Of a stretch of DNA of 64,000 bases, positions 51,843 through 60,795 are shown in pieces (position 1 is the stretch's first letter; every line of letters begins with the position of its first letter). This DNA is from Metallosphaera tengchongensis (lineage in GTDB: Archaea > Thermoproteota > Thermoprotei_A > Sulfolobales > Sulfolobaceae). A program made the position numbers and the translations under genes. The notes below the pieces were generated by a model. That model made no database searches. It was given only the letters and a program-made list of their open reading frames with translations, and had not been told where the DNA came from. Where the stretch lies: contig NZ_CP049074.1 in the NCBI RefSeq assembly GCF_013343295.1, positions 1,097,501-1,161,500 on the forward strand, in the 5' to 3' direction.

Positions 51843-52997
51843 TTACTTCCAAATAGTTTTGGGCATAATCGTATGCTTAAATCTCTCTAGCCTCTCCTTA
51901 TACGGTAGCAAATCCTTGATCATGACCTTAGTCTCATCCCTTATGTTTCTTTTAGGTTTGAACCCCAACGATGGAAGGACTTTGATTTCTGGGTTGTAGT
52001 AGTGGTCCTCCGACTCAAACCTGGGGTTTTTTACGTGGTTAATATCCACTTTCAACCCGAGGCCCTCTGCAGCATCCTTTACAATTTCCGCCAATTGCCT
52101 AACGTTATAGATCTCAGCAAACTGATTAACGACCCTGTATTCTCCCTGCTTAGGTGGGTTTTCGATTAAGAGTCTCAGTGCCTCTACGCTATCCTCAAGG
52201 GATATGAATCCTCTCGTCTGTTTTCCCTTTCCGTAAGGAGTTAGAGGTAAACCTAAGACAGCCTCTACGCAATACCTGTTTATGACAGTACCCCAAGTTT
52301 CGTCAAAGTCAAATCTAGTTCTCAATTCCTCATCATTGATCTCTTCAGTTTTGGTTCCATAGACAGGACCTTGCATTATGTCAGTGACTGTTAAGCCTGA
52401 AAGTCTTCCCTTAAAGAGGATCAGGTAAGTGTCAAAGATTTTGGACCAGTGATAGTATGATCCACCCCATTTCGGTGTGGGAATAACGTCCTCTTTCCCT
52501 CCAATCAAAGCCTTAACGAAAGGTGATTCAGGGATATCGAAGTTTGGGGTTCCATACTCTCCCATGGTTCCCATTTTCAGGAGGTGTATTGTTGGATCTA
52601 TCTCTGATATTGCGTAGAGTAGACTCAGAGTAGACTTCAGGTTATTTTCAAGGGTGTACCATGCATGTTCATAATCCTTCATTGAATACGGTGCTGATCT
52701 TTGTTCAGCGAAATGGACTATAACGTCAGGTTTGAATCTCCTTATTGAATCCTCTATTAGTTTTTTGTCCTTTGCGTCACCTACCACGAACTCGATATCC
52801 CCTCCCAACTTTCTCTTCACTGCCTCCACTCTATCCTTTGGAGATGGAAGAGGAAAAGCGGAATCTGACCCAACCTCAGTAGAGAACCGTCTTGTGGATA
52901 GATTATCTATCCCCATGACCTCATGTCCTTTAGCTACCAAACGTAAAGCTAATGCCCATCCTAGATATCCGTCAATACCTAATATCAGAGCTTTCAT
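51843..52997 (-). CDS. agl3: UDP-sulfoquinovose synthase Agl3 (SQD1-like)
   Basis: A 384-residue short-chain dehydrogenase/epimerase-type enzyme. LILGIDGYLGWALALRL is the NAD loop, MGTMGEYGTPN with YYHWSKIFD near residue 180 gives the catalytic Thr, Tyr and Lys (Y-x3-K), and the length and the RSAPYSM segment fit SQD1/Agl3. It makes UDP-sulfoquinovose from UDP-glucose and sulfite; in S. acidocaldarius this sugar is part of the S-layer N-glycan. The nearby uridylyltransferase would supply UDP-glucose. Confidence 0.9.
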   Translation of the reverse strand: MKALILGIDGYLGWALALRLVAKGHEVMGIDNLSTRRFSTEVGSDSAFPLPSPKDRVEAVKRKLGGDIEFVVGDAKDKKLIEDSIRRFKPDVIVHFAEQRSAPYSMKDYEHAWYTLENNLKSTLSLLYAISEIDPTIHLLKMGTMGEYGTPNFDIPESPFVKALIGGKEDVIPTPKWGGSYYHWSKIFDTYLILFKGRLSGLTVTDIMQGPVYGTKTEEINDEELRTRFDFDETWGTVINRYCVEAVLGLPLTPYGKGKQTRGFISLEDSVEALRLLIENPPKQGEYRVVNQFAEIYNVRQLAEIVKDAAEGLGLKVDINHVKNPRFESEDHYYNPEIKVLPSLGFKPKRNIRDETKVMIKDLLPYKERLERFKHTIMPKTIWK

Positions 52998-53090
52998 TAA
53001 TGTGTGATTTCCACATAGGTTAAAAATTTATTAGGAGGAAAATTGGGCGCTTGATAGGTATTTATTCAAAACTAGATTTCAAAACTAGAT

Positions 53091-54059
53091 TTATGAATAC
53101 TTTAGCTTCTCTAACATCTGAATTCTCTTAGCTGGGTGAGGGTGATCGCTAAAGAAATCCGCATACCAAGGAACCTTTTCGCTTTTCCAGTAGTTTATCA
53201 ATTCATCTACGTTTCCATAAACATCCTCGCCCGACACTGAAGTGAAGAAAAGCATCCTCATCACGTTATTCTTGTTCCTATATTTTTCTACAGCCCTAGG
53301 GTCAACTGTCAACGTTATTTTAGCTAAGGCTCTTTCCAGGTTTTCAGCCCCACCTGGTATCGTGGTAGCTGAGTTGAGGTCAGCGTAGGCTTCCCTCATT
53401 CTATTTATTGCCAAAATGAAAAACTGAAAAACGAAGCTTAGGACTAGAAGTCCTATTCCTATAGCCCAAGCGTAGAGGGAGCCATTTCTTTGGTTTCCCC
53501 CGCCTCCCAGAAATCCAGTCCACATAAGGCTGTACCCAATCCAATACATTAGAGTTGGGATGAGACCTATAGCCAACAGTAACTCTACGTCCTTGTGTCT
53601 AAGATGACCTAGTTCGTGACCTAGAACTGCTTTTATTTCGTCCTTATTAAGGGATCTCAGGAGAGGTAGGGTTATGGCTACCCTCTTCCCTGCTATGGGA
53701 CTACCGTAAGCGAAAGCGTTAGGGAAAGGAACGTCTGCTATGTAAACCTTGGGAGTACCTAATCTATTGTAAAGCGCTACCTCATCCACCAGATCTACTA
53801 ACCATCCATAGGTAGGGTCATCTCTACTTACCTCCTTTGCCCTGTACATGGCGTTTATTATGTATGGACCAATGAGCCATTGTATAACGTTAAGAAATGC
53901 TACTACTATCAGGGCTCCCACAATGATAGCAGGGGTAAAGGAGCCGTAGATGTAGCCAAGAACTCCATAAACTAGGGCGAAACCGGCTACTAGAACCGCT
54001 AGGCTTAACAGGACCATTCCAAGCTTCAACTTAATTGATACCACGTTCATTATTATCAA
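53091..54059 (-). CDS. htpX: HtpX-type membrane zinc protease
   Basis: A 322-residue M48 protease with two N-terminal membrane helices (residues 12-33, 38-62), the zinc motif HELGHLRHKD near residue 145, two further helices (about 160-225) and the third ligand in RMREAYADLNSA near 233. It degrades misfolded membrane proteins in bacteria; archaeal homologues probably act likewise. It is longer than the other M48 gene in the window (18212-18832). Monocistronic. Confidence 0.9.
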   Translation of the reverse strand: MIIMNVVSIKLKLGMVLLSLAVLVAGFALVYGVLGYIYGSFTPAIIVGALIVVAFLNVIQWLIGPYIINAMYRAKEVSRDDPTYGWLVDLVDEVALYNRLGTPKVYIADVPFPNAFAYGSPIAGKRVAITLPLLRSLNKDEIKAVLGHELGHLRHKDVELLLAIGLIPTLMYWIGYSLMWTGFLGGGGNQRNGSLYAWAIGIGLLVLSFVFQFFILAINRMREAYADLNSATTIPGGAENLERALAKITLTVDPRAVEKYRNKNNVMRMLFFTSVSGEDVYGNVDELINYWKSEKVPWYADFFSDHPHPAKRIQMLEKLKYS

Positions 54060-54104
54060 ATAGTTATGTCAACCGTAGAGGATAAAAATTTTCTCAAAAT
54101 ATTT

Positions 54105-55532
54105 TCAAACAGGAAGAGCCATACCCTCACTTCTAGGATCGGCAACGGCTATATGTCTCCCTTTATGTGTCTTTAAGGCTTGTACTATGCCTACCTGAGG
54201 GGAATAAGGTTCCAACTTGGTCGATGGTACGCCCAGTCTACTTTCAGCTATAACCTTGTTTCCCGTAAACATGAACCTAGGAGCGTTTACAGCCTCATCC
54301 AACTCCATGGTATAATCCACGTAGTACTCAAAAACTTCCGAGTGTATTTGCGGTCTCAGATCCCCTCCTGCACATCCTATTATTAACTCCTCTCCCTTCC
54401 CCTCCGCATAGAGAACAGACAGAGTATGCAAAGGTCTTTTCCTGCCTTCAGGTTTATTTATGCCCTCAGTGAAGTTGTCTCCCCTATTGTTGAAAACGAT
54501 TTCCCTTGCAACTATCCCAGACCCGAACGGCTGAAATAGGCTCTGGATCATGCCCACTTGGTTCTCCTCGTCAGCAACAACAAAAAAGGTGGTGTCACCA
54601 TCTCCCCTGACCTTAGGCTCTATTCCACCCTCCAACATCCTCCTTTGTAGATATGATTTATCTAACAAGAATTTAGGTACTTCGTGAAATCTGGGGTCGG
54701 CTATATACGTGTCTCTATCTTCGTAAGCCAAAGAGGCTATCCTAACATGTTCGTTAACTCTCCTCACATCGTTATAGGGTAACTTGTTTATTTCAGTCAT
54801 CTCAACCATTTTAAGGATCTGCAGGGTTGTAAGACCTTGAGTGTTCGGCGGAAACTCATAGACTTGGTAGTCCCTGTACGTTGATTTAACCAAGTTAACA
54901 CTTTCTCCCTTAAATTCGCTGAAGTCCTCGACTTCAACAGGGACACCCCTCGTTTTCAACTCAGCCACTATTTCTTCCGCTAAATCCCCTTCATAGAACG
55001 ACCTAGGATCCTTGGAGACCTTCTTTAATACTTCACCCAGCTTTTTCAATTTTATTATATCCCCGAACCTCTTATTTCCGTAGATTTCCAACCAGTCTTG
55101 ACTTAATCTTGGTGAGTCCACGATGGCGTGATGAAGACCCCTTCCTACGTAAAACCCATTTACGGCTAACTTAATGGCTGGTTCAAGCAATTTGGAGAGG
55201 TCCATGGTAGTATACTCTTGCATCATTCTCCACAGTTCTACTAGCCCAGGGATCACCACAGAGTTAGGTCCTCTCGGTTCTATTTTATCAATCCTCAAAT
55301 TCTTTGGTGCCCAACCAGTAGAATTGAAAGCAACCAAGCCCTCAGGAGTCCTCGCTAAAAGTAATCCGTCCCCTCCTAATCCGCTCGTATATGGTAAAAC
55401 CACGGACAGGGTAGCACTAATGGCAACGGAGGCGTCAAAAGCGTTCCCTCCCATCTCAAGGACTTTAGCGCCTATGTACGAAGCCAGATAGTTCTGAGAG
55501 GCTACAACTTTCTTACCAACAGTTGTAGGCAT
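54105..55532 (-). CDS. ggt: Gamma-glutamyltransferase
   Basis: A 475-residue Ntn-hydrolase. GDGDTTFFVVADEENQVGM contains the self-cleavage site and new N-terminal Thr (D-T-T), around residue 310, and GCAGGDLRPQ-like IIGCAGGDLRPQI and the NRGDNF segment form the glutamyl pocket. No signal peptide is visible, so it is likely cytoplasmic. It would transfer or hydrolyse gamma-glutamyl groups; the natural substrate in an archaeon without glutathione is unknown. Confidence 0.88.
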   Translation of the reverse strand: MPTTVGKKVVASQNYLASYIGAKVLEMGGNAFDASVAISATLSVVLPYTSGLGGDGLLLARTPEGLVAFNSTGWAPKNLRIDKIEPRGPNSVVIPGLVELWRMMQEYTTMDLSKLLEPAIKLAVNGFYVGRGLHHAIVDSPRLSQDWLEIYGNKRFGDIIKLKKLGEVLKKVSKDPRSFYEGDLAEEIVAELKTRGVPVEVEDFSEFKGESVNLVKSTYRDYQVYEFPPNTQGLTTLQILKMVEMTEINKLPYNDVRRVNEHVRIASLAYEDRDTYIADPRFHEVPKFLLDKSYLQRRMLEGGIEPKVRGDGDTTFFVVADEENQVGMIQSLFQPFGSGIVAREIVFNNRGDNFTEGINKPEGRKRPLHTLSVLYAEGKGEELIIGCAGGDLRPQIHSEVFEYYVDYTMELDEAVNAPRFMFTGNKVIAESRLGVPSTKLEPYSPQVGIVQALKTHKGRHIAVADPRSEGMALPV

Positions 55533-55565
55533 ACTATGTTTATATTGATGTAGAAAATAAGTCTA

Positions 55566-55931
55566 ATGAGGATGACCATTCCGAAGGAAGTTTTGGAAAG
55601 ACTTGAGGACGGCTCGTGTATTTGCTACGATGGAGCGAAAGTTGCCTGTATGAGCGATGACGTTCCCAAGAGAGACAATGCACCTGTCCAATTTGAAATT
55701 GACAGGGAGAATCGCAACGTGGTTGTGAGACACGTTATTTACGATGAGGAGGAAAGCCCGCTATATGTCGAATACTTCATAGATAAGGAATTCCTAGACA
55801 CCGTCTCCTCGCTCAGGAGAGTAGAAATCCAGTTTGTATCGAAGGAAGGTGAAGTTAGAAAGACGATGGTTATCCATTTAAGCGACGAAGAGATCCAGCT
55901 GGTAAAGAGGGAGATGAGGGTTGGAAATTAA
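55566..55931 (+). CDS. Conserved hypothetical protein, 121 aa
   Basis: A small, strand-rich, acidic protein: MTIPKEVLERLEDGSCICYD, then alternating strands (VVVRHVIYDEEESPLYVEYF and RRVEIQFVSKEGEVRKTMVI). Two cysteines lie close together near residue 18 and a third at 28. No family recognised. It precedes and overlaps the MazG gene by 11 bases, which suggests co-translation. Confidence 0.65.
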   Translation: MRMTIPKEVLERLEDGSCICYDGAKVACMSDDVPKRDNAPVQFEIDRENRNVVVRHVIYDEEESPLYVEYFIDKEFLDTVSSLRRVEIQFVSKEGEVRKTMVIHLSDEEIQLVKREMRVGN

Positions 55932-56166
55932 AGAAGTGCAATTTAAACTAAAACAAATGTACTTCAACAAGGATTTGGAGAGGGGTATATTTGGGACATT
56001 TACCTGGTTCACTGAGGAGGTAGGGGAGTTGGCTGAAGCTCTTTTGTCTGGGGACAAGAGCTCCGTTGAGGAGGAACTAGCTGACGTAATAGCCTGGGCT
56101 ATTTCCATTGCGAATTTAAGCGAGGTAGATGTAGAGGAAGCTTTAAAGAAGAAATACGGATTATGA
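55921..56166 (+). CDS. MazG-like nucleotide pyrophosphohydrolase, 81 aa
   Basis: An all-helical small MazG domain. TWFTEEVGELAEALLSG near residue 25 and EEELADVIAWAIS near 51 give the E-x2-E and E-x2-D magnesium sites. It probably hydrolyses non-standard nucleoside triphosphates to monophosphates. TTG start at 55921, overlapping the upstream gene. TmcA starts 4 bases after its stop, so the three genes form one operon. Confidence 0.85.
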   Translation: MEIKEVQFKLKQMYFNKDLERGIFGTFTWFTEEVGELAEALLSGDKSSVEEELADVIAWAISIANLSEVDVEEALKKKYGL

Positions 56167-56170
56167 GCCC

Positions 56171-58468
56171 ATGCAAAGGAATGAATTTCTCGACGTCCTG
56201 AGACTCTCATTAATAGACTCCAAAAAGAGGTTCTACAGAAATCTGGTGTTTATTGAAAAGGAAGACTTCATGGACGATTTGCAGAGTGTGATAAAAGTTT
56301 ACAATGAGCTTGGCGGTGATAGGAGGGCTTATGCATTTCATCCATGGGTAACTGGTTCAAAGGAAAGGTTCAATCAACTTAGACCCCTTTTGGGTAATGC
56401 GGACGATATTGACTATTCCAGTTCCGAATATTATCTGGGGAAGACCTACGACCTAGTAGTGCTGGACCTAGTAGACAATTTCCAACCCAATTACGTCGGT
56501 AGGCTCGCAGATTTAGTTAGCGGTGGCGGACTCGTGGTAATGTACACGGATGACCTCATTAGAAATAAGATCTTTAGGAATTCCATTGCGAGAAAAGGGG
56601 TAGTAAATGACTACTATGAAAGACGGTTTAGAAGAAAGTTGAGAGAGCATGAGGGGATTTTCCTAATAGATTCAACAGGTTATAGTCCCAGGGAATTTAA
56701 GGGGGAAGTTAAATCAACTAGGGAGAAAAAGCCCCTTAAAAGCATGTATTTCCCTAAAGAGCTTCACGATCTCTGCGCTACTGATGAACAGGATAGAGTA
56801 CTTGAGGAGTTTAGGGTCCTTGAGCGTGGTGGAAAGAGGATAGTCGTAATTACCGCCCCAAGGGGAAGGGGTAAGAGCTCTGTTACAGGTCTTGGAATTG
56901 CAGCATTAGTTGCAGACGCCGGTGAGGACAGGGTTAGGATCGTAATAACCGCACCGTCACTGGCGTCAGCTTCGCAAATATTGGAGTTTGCAAAGAAGGG
57001 GTTAGATACTTTAGGTATAGATAACACAGCTGTATTTTCAGACGTGGGTCTAATTAGGTCTATAAGGGGAGATAACTTCTCCATTGTCTATGTCTCTCCT
57101 GAGACTGCTGTCGGTGATGATGGAGATCTACTGATAGTGGACGAAGCAGCAGCTATTGGAATAAACCTGCTAGCTCAGTATGTGAACAGGTGGAGAAAGG
57201 TTGTTTTCGTTTCTACAGTTTATGGTTACGAAGGGTCTGGAAAAGCTTTCCTTAAGTATCTGAGAGCAGTACTGGAAAGTAAGAAAGCCTGGGCAAGATG
57301 GCTAACCATGTCTAAACCATTGAGGTACTCAGAAGGAGACCCAGTGGAAAGGTGGTTATACGACGCACTTCTCTTAAGCCCTGAACCTGTAAGACCTAAA
57401 AATCTAGATACCGTTGAATACCTTACACTGGATAAGGAGGTTCTTTTCCAGGACGATAAACAGCTATCTCAGGCTTACGGGATCCTTGTAACTGCTCACT
57501 ATAGGAATAACCCTGACGACCTAATGATAATGGGGGACGGCCCACATCACATCTTAAAAGCGTTGAGAGCGGAGGACGGCTTCATTACAGTTTCTCAGAT
57601 ATCAGAGGAGGGTGACCTATCTCAGTCGATGATAGATTTGGCTCTAAAGGGCGGTACGTTTGACGGAGACCTGATCCCAGACAGGCTCCTGAAACACACA
57701 AGGATAAAGGAAGTCGGGGAACTGAAAGGTTGGAGGATAGTTAGGATTGCAACCATGCCAGAGATACAAGACAAAGGGTTCGGGAGCCAGCTTCTGCGTA
57801 TAATAGTTGAGGACTCCATGCAATCCAACGTGGACTGGGTAGGCTCTTCGTTTATGGGAGATCCGAAGGTTCTGAGGTTTTGGTTAAGAAACGGTTTCAT
57901 CCCGGTTCACGTCTCGCCCAAGAGAAATGAGAAATTCGGTGACTTTCCTGTCGTGGTCATACGCCCGATTTCGGAACCAGCGAGGAAAGTGATTGGCGTA
58001 GCTTCATCTATATTTAAAGATAAATTACTCAATACCATCCATGACGTCTACTTCAATATGACTCCTGAGATCGCCATGCTGTTGTTGGATGGCGGAAGAG
58101 CTCATAGGGAGGTAAAGTTGAACAGGATATATTTGGCTAAAATAGTAGCATATTTGCAGGGAATAAGCCCTTACGAGTCCTCCGCTGATGGAATCCATAT
58201 GTTAGTTCTCAAGTACTTCTGGGATTTCAGAAGAGACTGGAGACTAGATGACGACATGGAGAAGGTTCTAATAGCGAAGGTGTTACAGGGCATGCCATGG
58301 TCCTATCTGAATAATGTCATAGGGACAGGCAGAACTAGGGCTAACGAGCTTTTGAGGGAAGCGATAGGAACATTAGCGAAAAAATATTATAACTTAGACG
58401 AGGAGTCCAAAATAGACATATCCCTTGGCTCACTTGATGATGAATTTGAAATAAATGAATTTATGTGA
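56171..58468 (+). CDS. tmcA: tRNA cytidine acetyltransferase TmcA
   Basis: A 765-residue multi-domain protein: an N-terminal region (about 1-190), an RNA-helicase-like ATPase with Walker A APRGRGKSS near residue 228 and DEAAA-type LLIVDEAAAIG near 325, a GNAT acetyltransferase domain (RIVRIATMPEIQDKGFGSQL near 520), and a C-terminal tRNA-binding region. It makes N4-acetylcytidine in RNA using acetyl-CoA and ATP; archaeal relatives also acetylate rRNA. Last gene of the operon. Confidence 0.92.
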   Translation: MQRNEFLDVLRLSLIDSKKRFYRNLVFIEKEDFMDDLQSVIKVYNELGGDRRAYAFHPWVTGSKERFNQLRPLLGNADDIDYSSSEYYLGKTYDLVVLDLVDNFQPNYVGRLADLVSGGGLVVMYTDDLIRNKIFRNSIARKGVVNDYYERRFRRKLREHEGIFLIDSTGYSPREFKGEVKSTREKKPLKSMYFPKELHDLCATDEQDRVLEEFRVLERGGKRIVVITAPRGRGKSSVTGLGIAALVADAGEDRVRIVITAPSLASASQILEFAKKGLDTLGIDNTAVFSDVGLIRSIRGDNFSIVYVSPETAVGDDGDLLIVDEAAAIGINLLAQYVNRWRKVVFVSTVYGYEGSGKAFLKYLRAVLESKKAWARWLTMSKPLRYSEGDPVERWLYDALLLSPEPVRPKNLDTVEYLTLDKEVLFQDDKQLSQAYGILVTAHYRNNPDDLMIMGDGPHHILKALRAEDGFITVSQISEEGDLSQSMIDLALKGGTFDGDLIPDRLLKHTRIKEVGELKGWRIVRIATMPEIQDKGFGSQLLRIIVEDSMQSNVDWVGSSFMGDPKVLRFWLRNGFIPVHVSPKRNEKFGDFPVVVIRPISEPARKVIGVASSIFKDKLLNTIHDVYFNMTPEIAMLLLDGGRAHREVKLNRIYLAKIVAYLQGISPYESSADGIHMLVLKYFWDFRRDWRLDDDMEKVLIAKVLQGMPWSYLNNVIGTGRTRANELLREAIGTLAKKYYNLDEESKIDISLGSLDDEFEINEFM

Positions 58469-58488
58469 TTTCATGCATCTCCGCTGAT

Positions 58489-59265
58489 TCAAGGTACTAT
58501 TGCAAGGGAATTTAGAATTATGGCGACGACAGTTAACAATGAGAAGAGCTGGTGAAACCCTATGGAAGCACCTGGCTTCTCTGGATTCTTGTTGATAGAT
58601 CTATAGACCCATAGTCCTGCCGTTATTTCTAGCGCGGTGAACCCTAAAGTTAGCCAGTAATGTAGGTACAATACAGCAAGAATGAATATTACTGCCAGAA
58701 CGCCGTGAATTGCCCATGCCCACTGAAGTCTCCCCTGAGGTTTCCTGACCTGTCCAATAGGCCTAGACATTCTCCTGAGTCCCGTTACTACTCCTCCCAT
58801 GAAAATTACGAAGTAGAGGAAGTGGGGAGGTATTATTGCTTGTTCCAAGAACGCTATGATGTTTATGTTGTAGCCTAGCCCTTGAAGGAAGATAAGGAGA
58901 TATGTGACGAAGACCGTGTAGGCAGCTATGTCATGAAGGCCTTGAAACACGGACGGTAATTTTCCAGCCAGCACGTAAAGCGTAGCCATTCCCAGAAGCG
59001 CTGTAAATATAACTGCGATAAATCCAACAACTGTTATAAATGAAGGAGACATTATTAGAAACGCTAGAGAAATTAAACCAACGATTGTTGCGCTTATCCT
59101 GTGAAGTGCTTCTGGATCTCCTTTCATTGCGACATGATGAATGTCCCTAGTGTATGGCCATTTGGTACCTAACGATAGACCATAGCCGTACCCCTCAACT
59201 ATACCACCTAGTACGACAGTTAACCCAGCCAAGGCCGAAGCTATAACCCCTAAAGAGTACAACAT
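58489..59265 (-). CDS. CtaA/COX15-like heme-A-synthase-family membrane protein
   Basis: A 258-residue protein with about eight membrane helices in two similar halves. Histidines expected to bind heme are at HHVAMKGDPEALHRISATIV (residues 43-61) in the first half and QWAWAIHG near 183 and GFHQLF near 238 in the second. The first half ends with an N-terminal GGIVEGYGYGL loop, as in the family. It would oxidise heme O to heme A for terminal oxidases. Identity is by pattern only and a distant relative is possible. Confidence 0.6.
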   Translation of the reverse strand: MLYSLGVIASALAGLTVVLGGIVEGYGYGLSLGTKWPYTRDIHHVAMKGDPEALHRISATIVGLISLAFLIMSPSFITVVGFIAVIFTALLGMATLYVLAGKLPSVFQGLHDIAAYTVFVTYLLIFLQGLGYNINIIAFLEQAIIPPHFLYFVIFMGGVVTGLRRMSRPIGQVRKPQGRLQWAWAIHGVLAVIFILAVLYLHYWLTLGFTALEITAGLWVYRSINKNPEKPGASIGFHQLFSLLTVVAIILNSLAIVP

Positions 59266-59482
59266 GGTGATTAGTACTATGAATTGGGTAAAATAAGTTA
59301 TTGTACGTGTACTTAACTTTTGGACATTGAGTTTTACTGTTTTTATCCGAAATAGATTTTTCCTTTTGAAAGAATTACTTTCTAGATTTTGATGTTAAGA
59401 GAAAATAATTAGTTGTCCTTAAAGATCTCGTTTTAGAATAAATATCTGTTCTCATATTTTTGCAGAATAAGGACATATTTTA

Positions 59483-60079
59483 CTAGCCGTAAAATAGCGT
59501 TGATCGATTTGTCAAGTCCTTAACGATACTACCGAGATAAGCTCTCATCTGGTTATCATCAGTAACCGGAATTGAAAGAACCATCTGGAAAAGTCTATTG
59601 ACCTCGTTGCTTAAATTTAACCCATTAAAGGCGAAATTAACTATGAGAGCGTACCTTCTAGGAAAATTGGAAGCGTATCGCAGGAGGATGTCAATATTTA
59701 GAGGGTCTGTGACGAAGATAGGAAGAGCGTCTAAGTCTACCCTTACTATTTTGTTATCTAATGTCGCATTGGTAAAATTATCAATAACAATATAATCCCA
59801 ACCAGACCGATAAAAATGCATTAATTTATTTATTTCATCGTCAGGATACTCCTCGTTGATTCTAAAAGGTTTTCTAAAGAGCTTGAGTACGCACATGTTA
59901 TTGTAACATATGAGATCATGGTCAGAACCACTAATTCCAAGTTTCCTCCACAAACCACACGTCGGGGTTTTGTCAACTATCAACGTCCTACCATAGTTGG
60001 ACAGTTCCATGGCTAGGTTCACGCTCAACGTAGTTTTTCCTACACGATCCTTTATCCCAAATATTCCAATTTTTATCAA
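59483..60079 (-). CDS. ParA/MinD-like P-loop ATPase with altered Walker A, 198 aa
   Basis: GIFGIKDRVGKTTLSVNLAM at residues 5-24 is a deviant Walker A of the ParA/MinD group, but with Asp-Arg in place of Gly-Gly (KDRVGKTT; K10 and K15 retained). LIVDKTPTCGLWRKLG and YIVIDNF are the switch and Walker B strands. It is shorter than SegA/ParA proteins. The cargo is unknown. It is divergent from a 105-aa helical protein, which is a candidate partner by position. Confidence 0.7.
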   Translation of the reverse strand: MIKIGIFGIKDRVGKTTLSVNLAMELSNYGRTLIVDKTPTCGLWRKLGISGSDHDLICYNNMCVLKLFRKPFRINEEYPDDEINKLMHFYRSGWDYIVIDNFTNATLDNKIVRVDLDALPIFVTDPLNIDILLRYASNFPRRYALIVNFAFNGLNLSNEVNRLFQMVLSIPVTDDNQMRAYLGSIVKDLTNRSTLFYG

Positions 60080-60283
60080 TAAAACAAGTTTTCAATTGAG
60101 GTTATTAAAACTTTCATATTCCAATAGCCGATCTCGCCAAGCTAAATAAGGGATATTCCGTGAAAAAGGAAACCTCTATCATAGGTAACCCGGAATGTCT
60201 AACATCTCTATCATTCGATCAAGTGAGTTCCAAATTTGTCTAAACTCTTAATATGTCAGATGTCAAAATGTCTCTGAGCGATC
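60080..60283. other. Divergent intergenic region of the ParA-like gene
   Basis: About 200 bases between two divergent genes. TTATTAAAACTTT near 60103 and AACTCTTAATATG near 60244 could be the two TATA elements. ATGTCAGATGTCAAAATGTC near 60253 contains three ATGTC repeats. Nothing else is recognised. Confidence 0.3.
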
Positions 60284-60601
60284 ATGGATGAATTCATCTC
60301 TAAGGTCTGGAAACTACTAGACCTCCAGTTTCCGCTAGTAATCACTGACATGGAAACCTATCTAGTAAAGGAGGGATTTTTTACCAATGAAGATTATGAG
60401 AAGCTAAAATCCATTGAGAAAACTGTAAAAAAAGAGTATTATGATGGAAAACATAGTAAATTGGTTAATTCTATCAAAAATGGTTTAGAACAGTTAAAAA
60501 GTATTCAACCTAAAAAACCTATGCCTCCAGAAATGAAGATAAGGTTTGAAAGTTTAGTGAAAACTATGGAAGATTTAGCGAAGTCTAGCGAAACTAACTA
60601 G
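60284..60601 (+). CDS. Hypothetical helical protein, 105 aa
   Basis: Almost entirely helical and charged: FISKVWKLLDLQFPLVITDM, then KLKSIEKTVKKEYYDGKHSK and MKIRFESLVKTMEDLAKSSE. No known domain. It faces the ParA-like gene across a 200-base region. Small basic or helical proteins often partner ParA-like ATPases, but this is only suggested by position. The ATG start is the only clear one. Confidence 0.55.
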   Translation: MDEFISKVWKLLDLQFPLVITDMETYLVKEGFFTNEDYEKLKSIEKTVKKEYYDGKHSKLVNSIKNGLEQLKSIQPKKPMPPEMKIRFESLVKTMEDLAKSSETN

Positions 60602-60676
60602 ATAATATTACTTCCTATTCGATTTTGCTTAAAATTGTTTTTGAGAGATGGGGATATTCTGAATAGAATGGTTTTT

Positions 60677-60789
60677 CCCTTTAAGCAAATTTTAAACTTT
60701 TCAAGGGCTACACCCTTTAAGCTTTCATGAGATCCAATGTTTTTTCAAGGGAAATTTTTTAAACTTTTAGGATCGAAAAGCTTAAAGGG
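60677..60789. repeat. Repeats in the promoter of the amino-acid permease
   Basis: CCCTTTAAGC occurs at 60677-60686 and 60713-60722, and its complement GCTTAAAGGG at 60780-60789. Between them TTTAAACTTTT occurs twice (about 60691 and 60760), and TCAAGGG twice (60701-60707, 60745-60751). Direct copies plus an inverted one around a TATA-like TTTTTTAAAC suggest cooperative regulator binding. Confidence 0.6.
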
Positions 60790-60795
60790 AGACTT

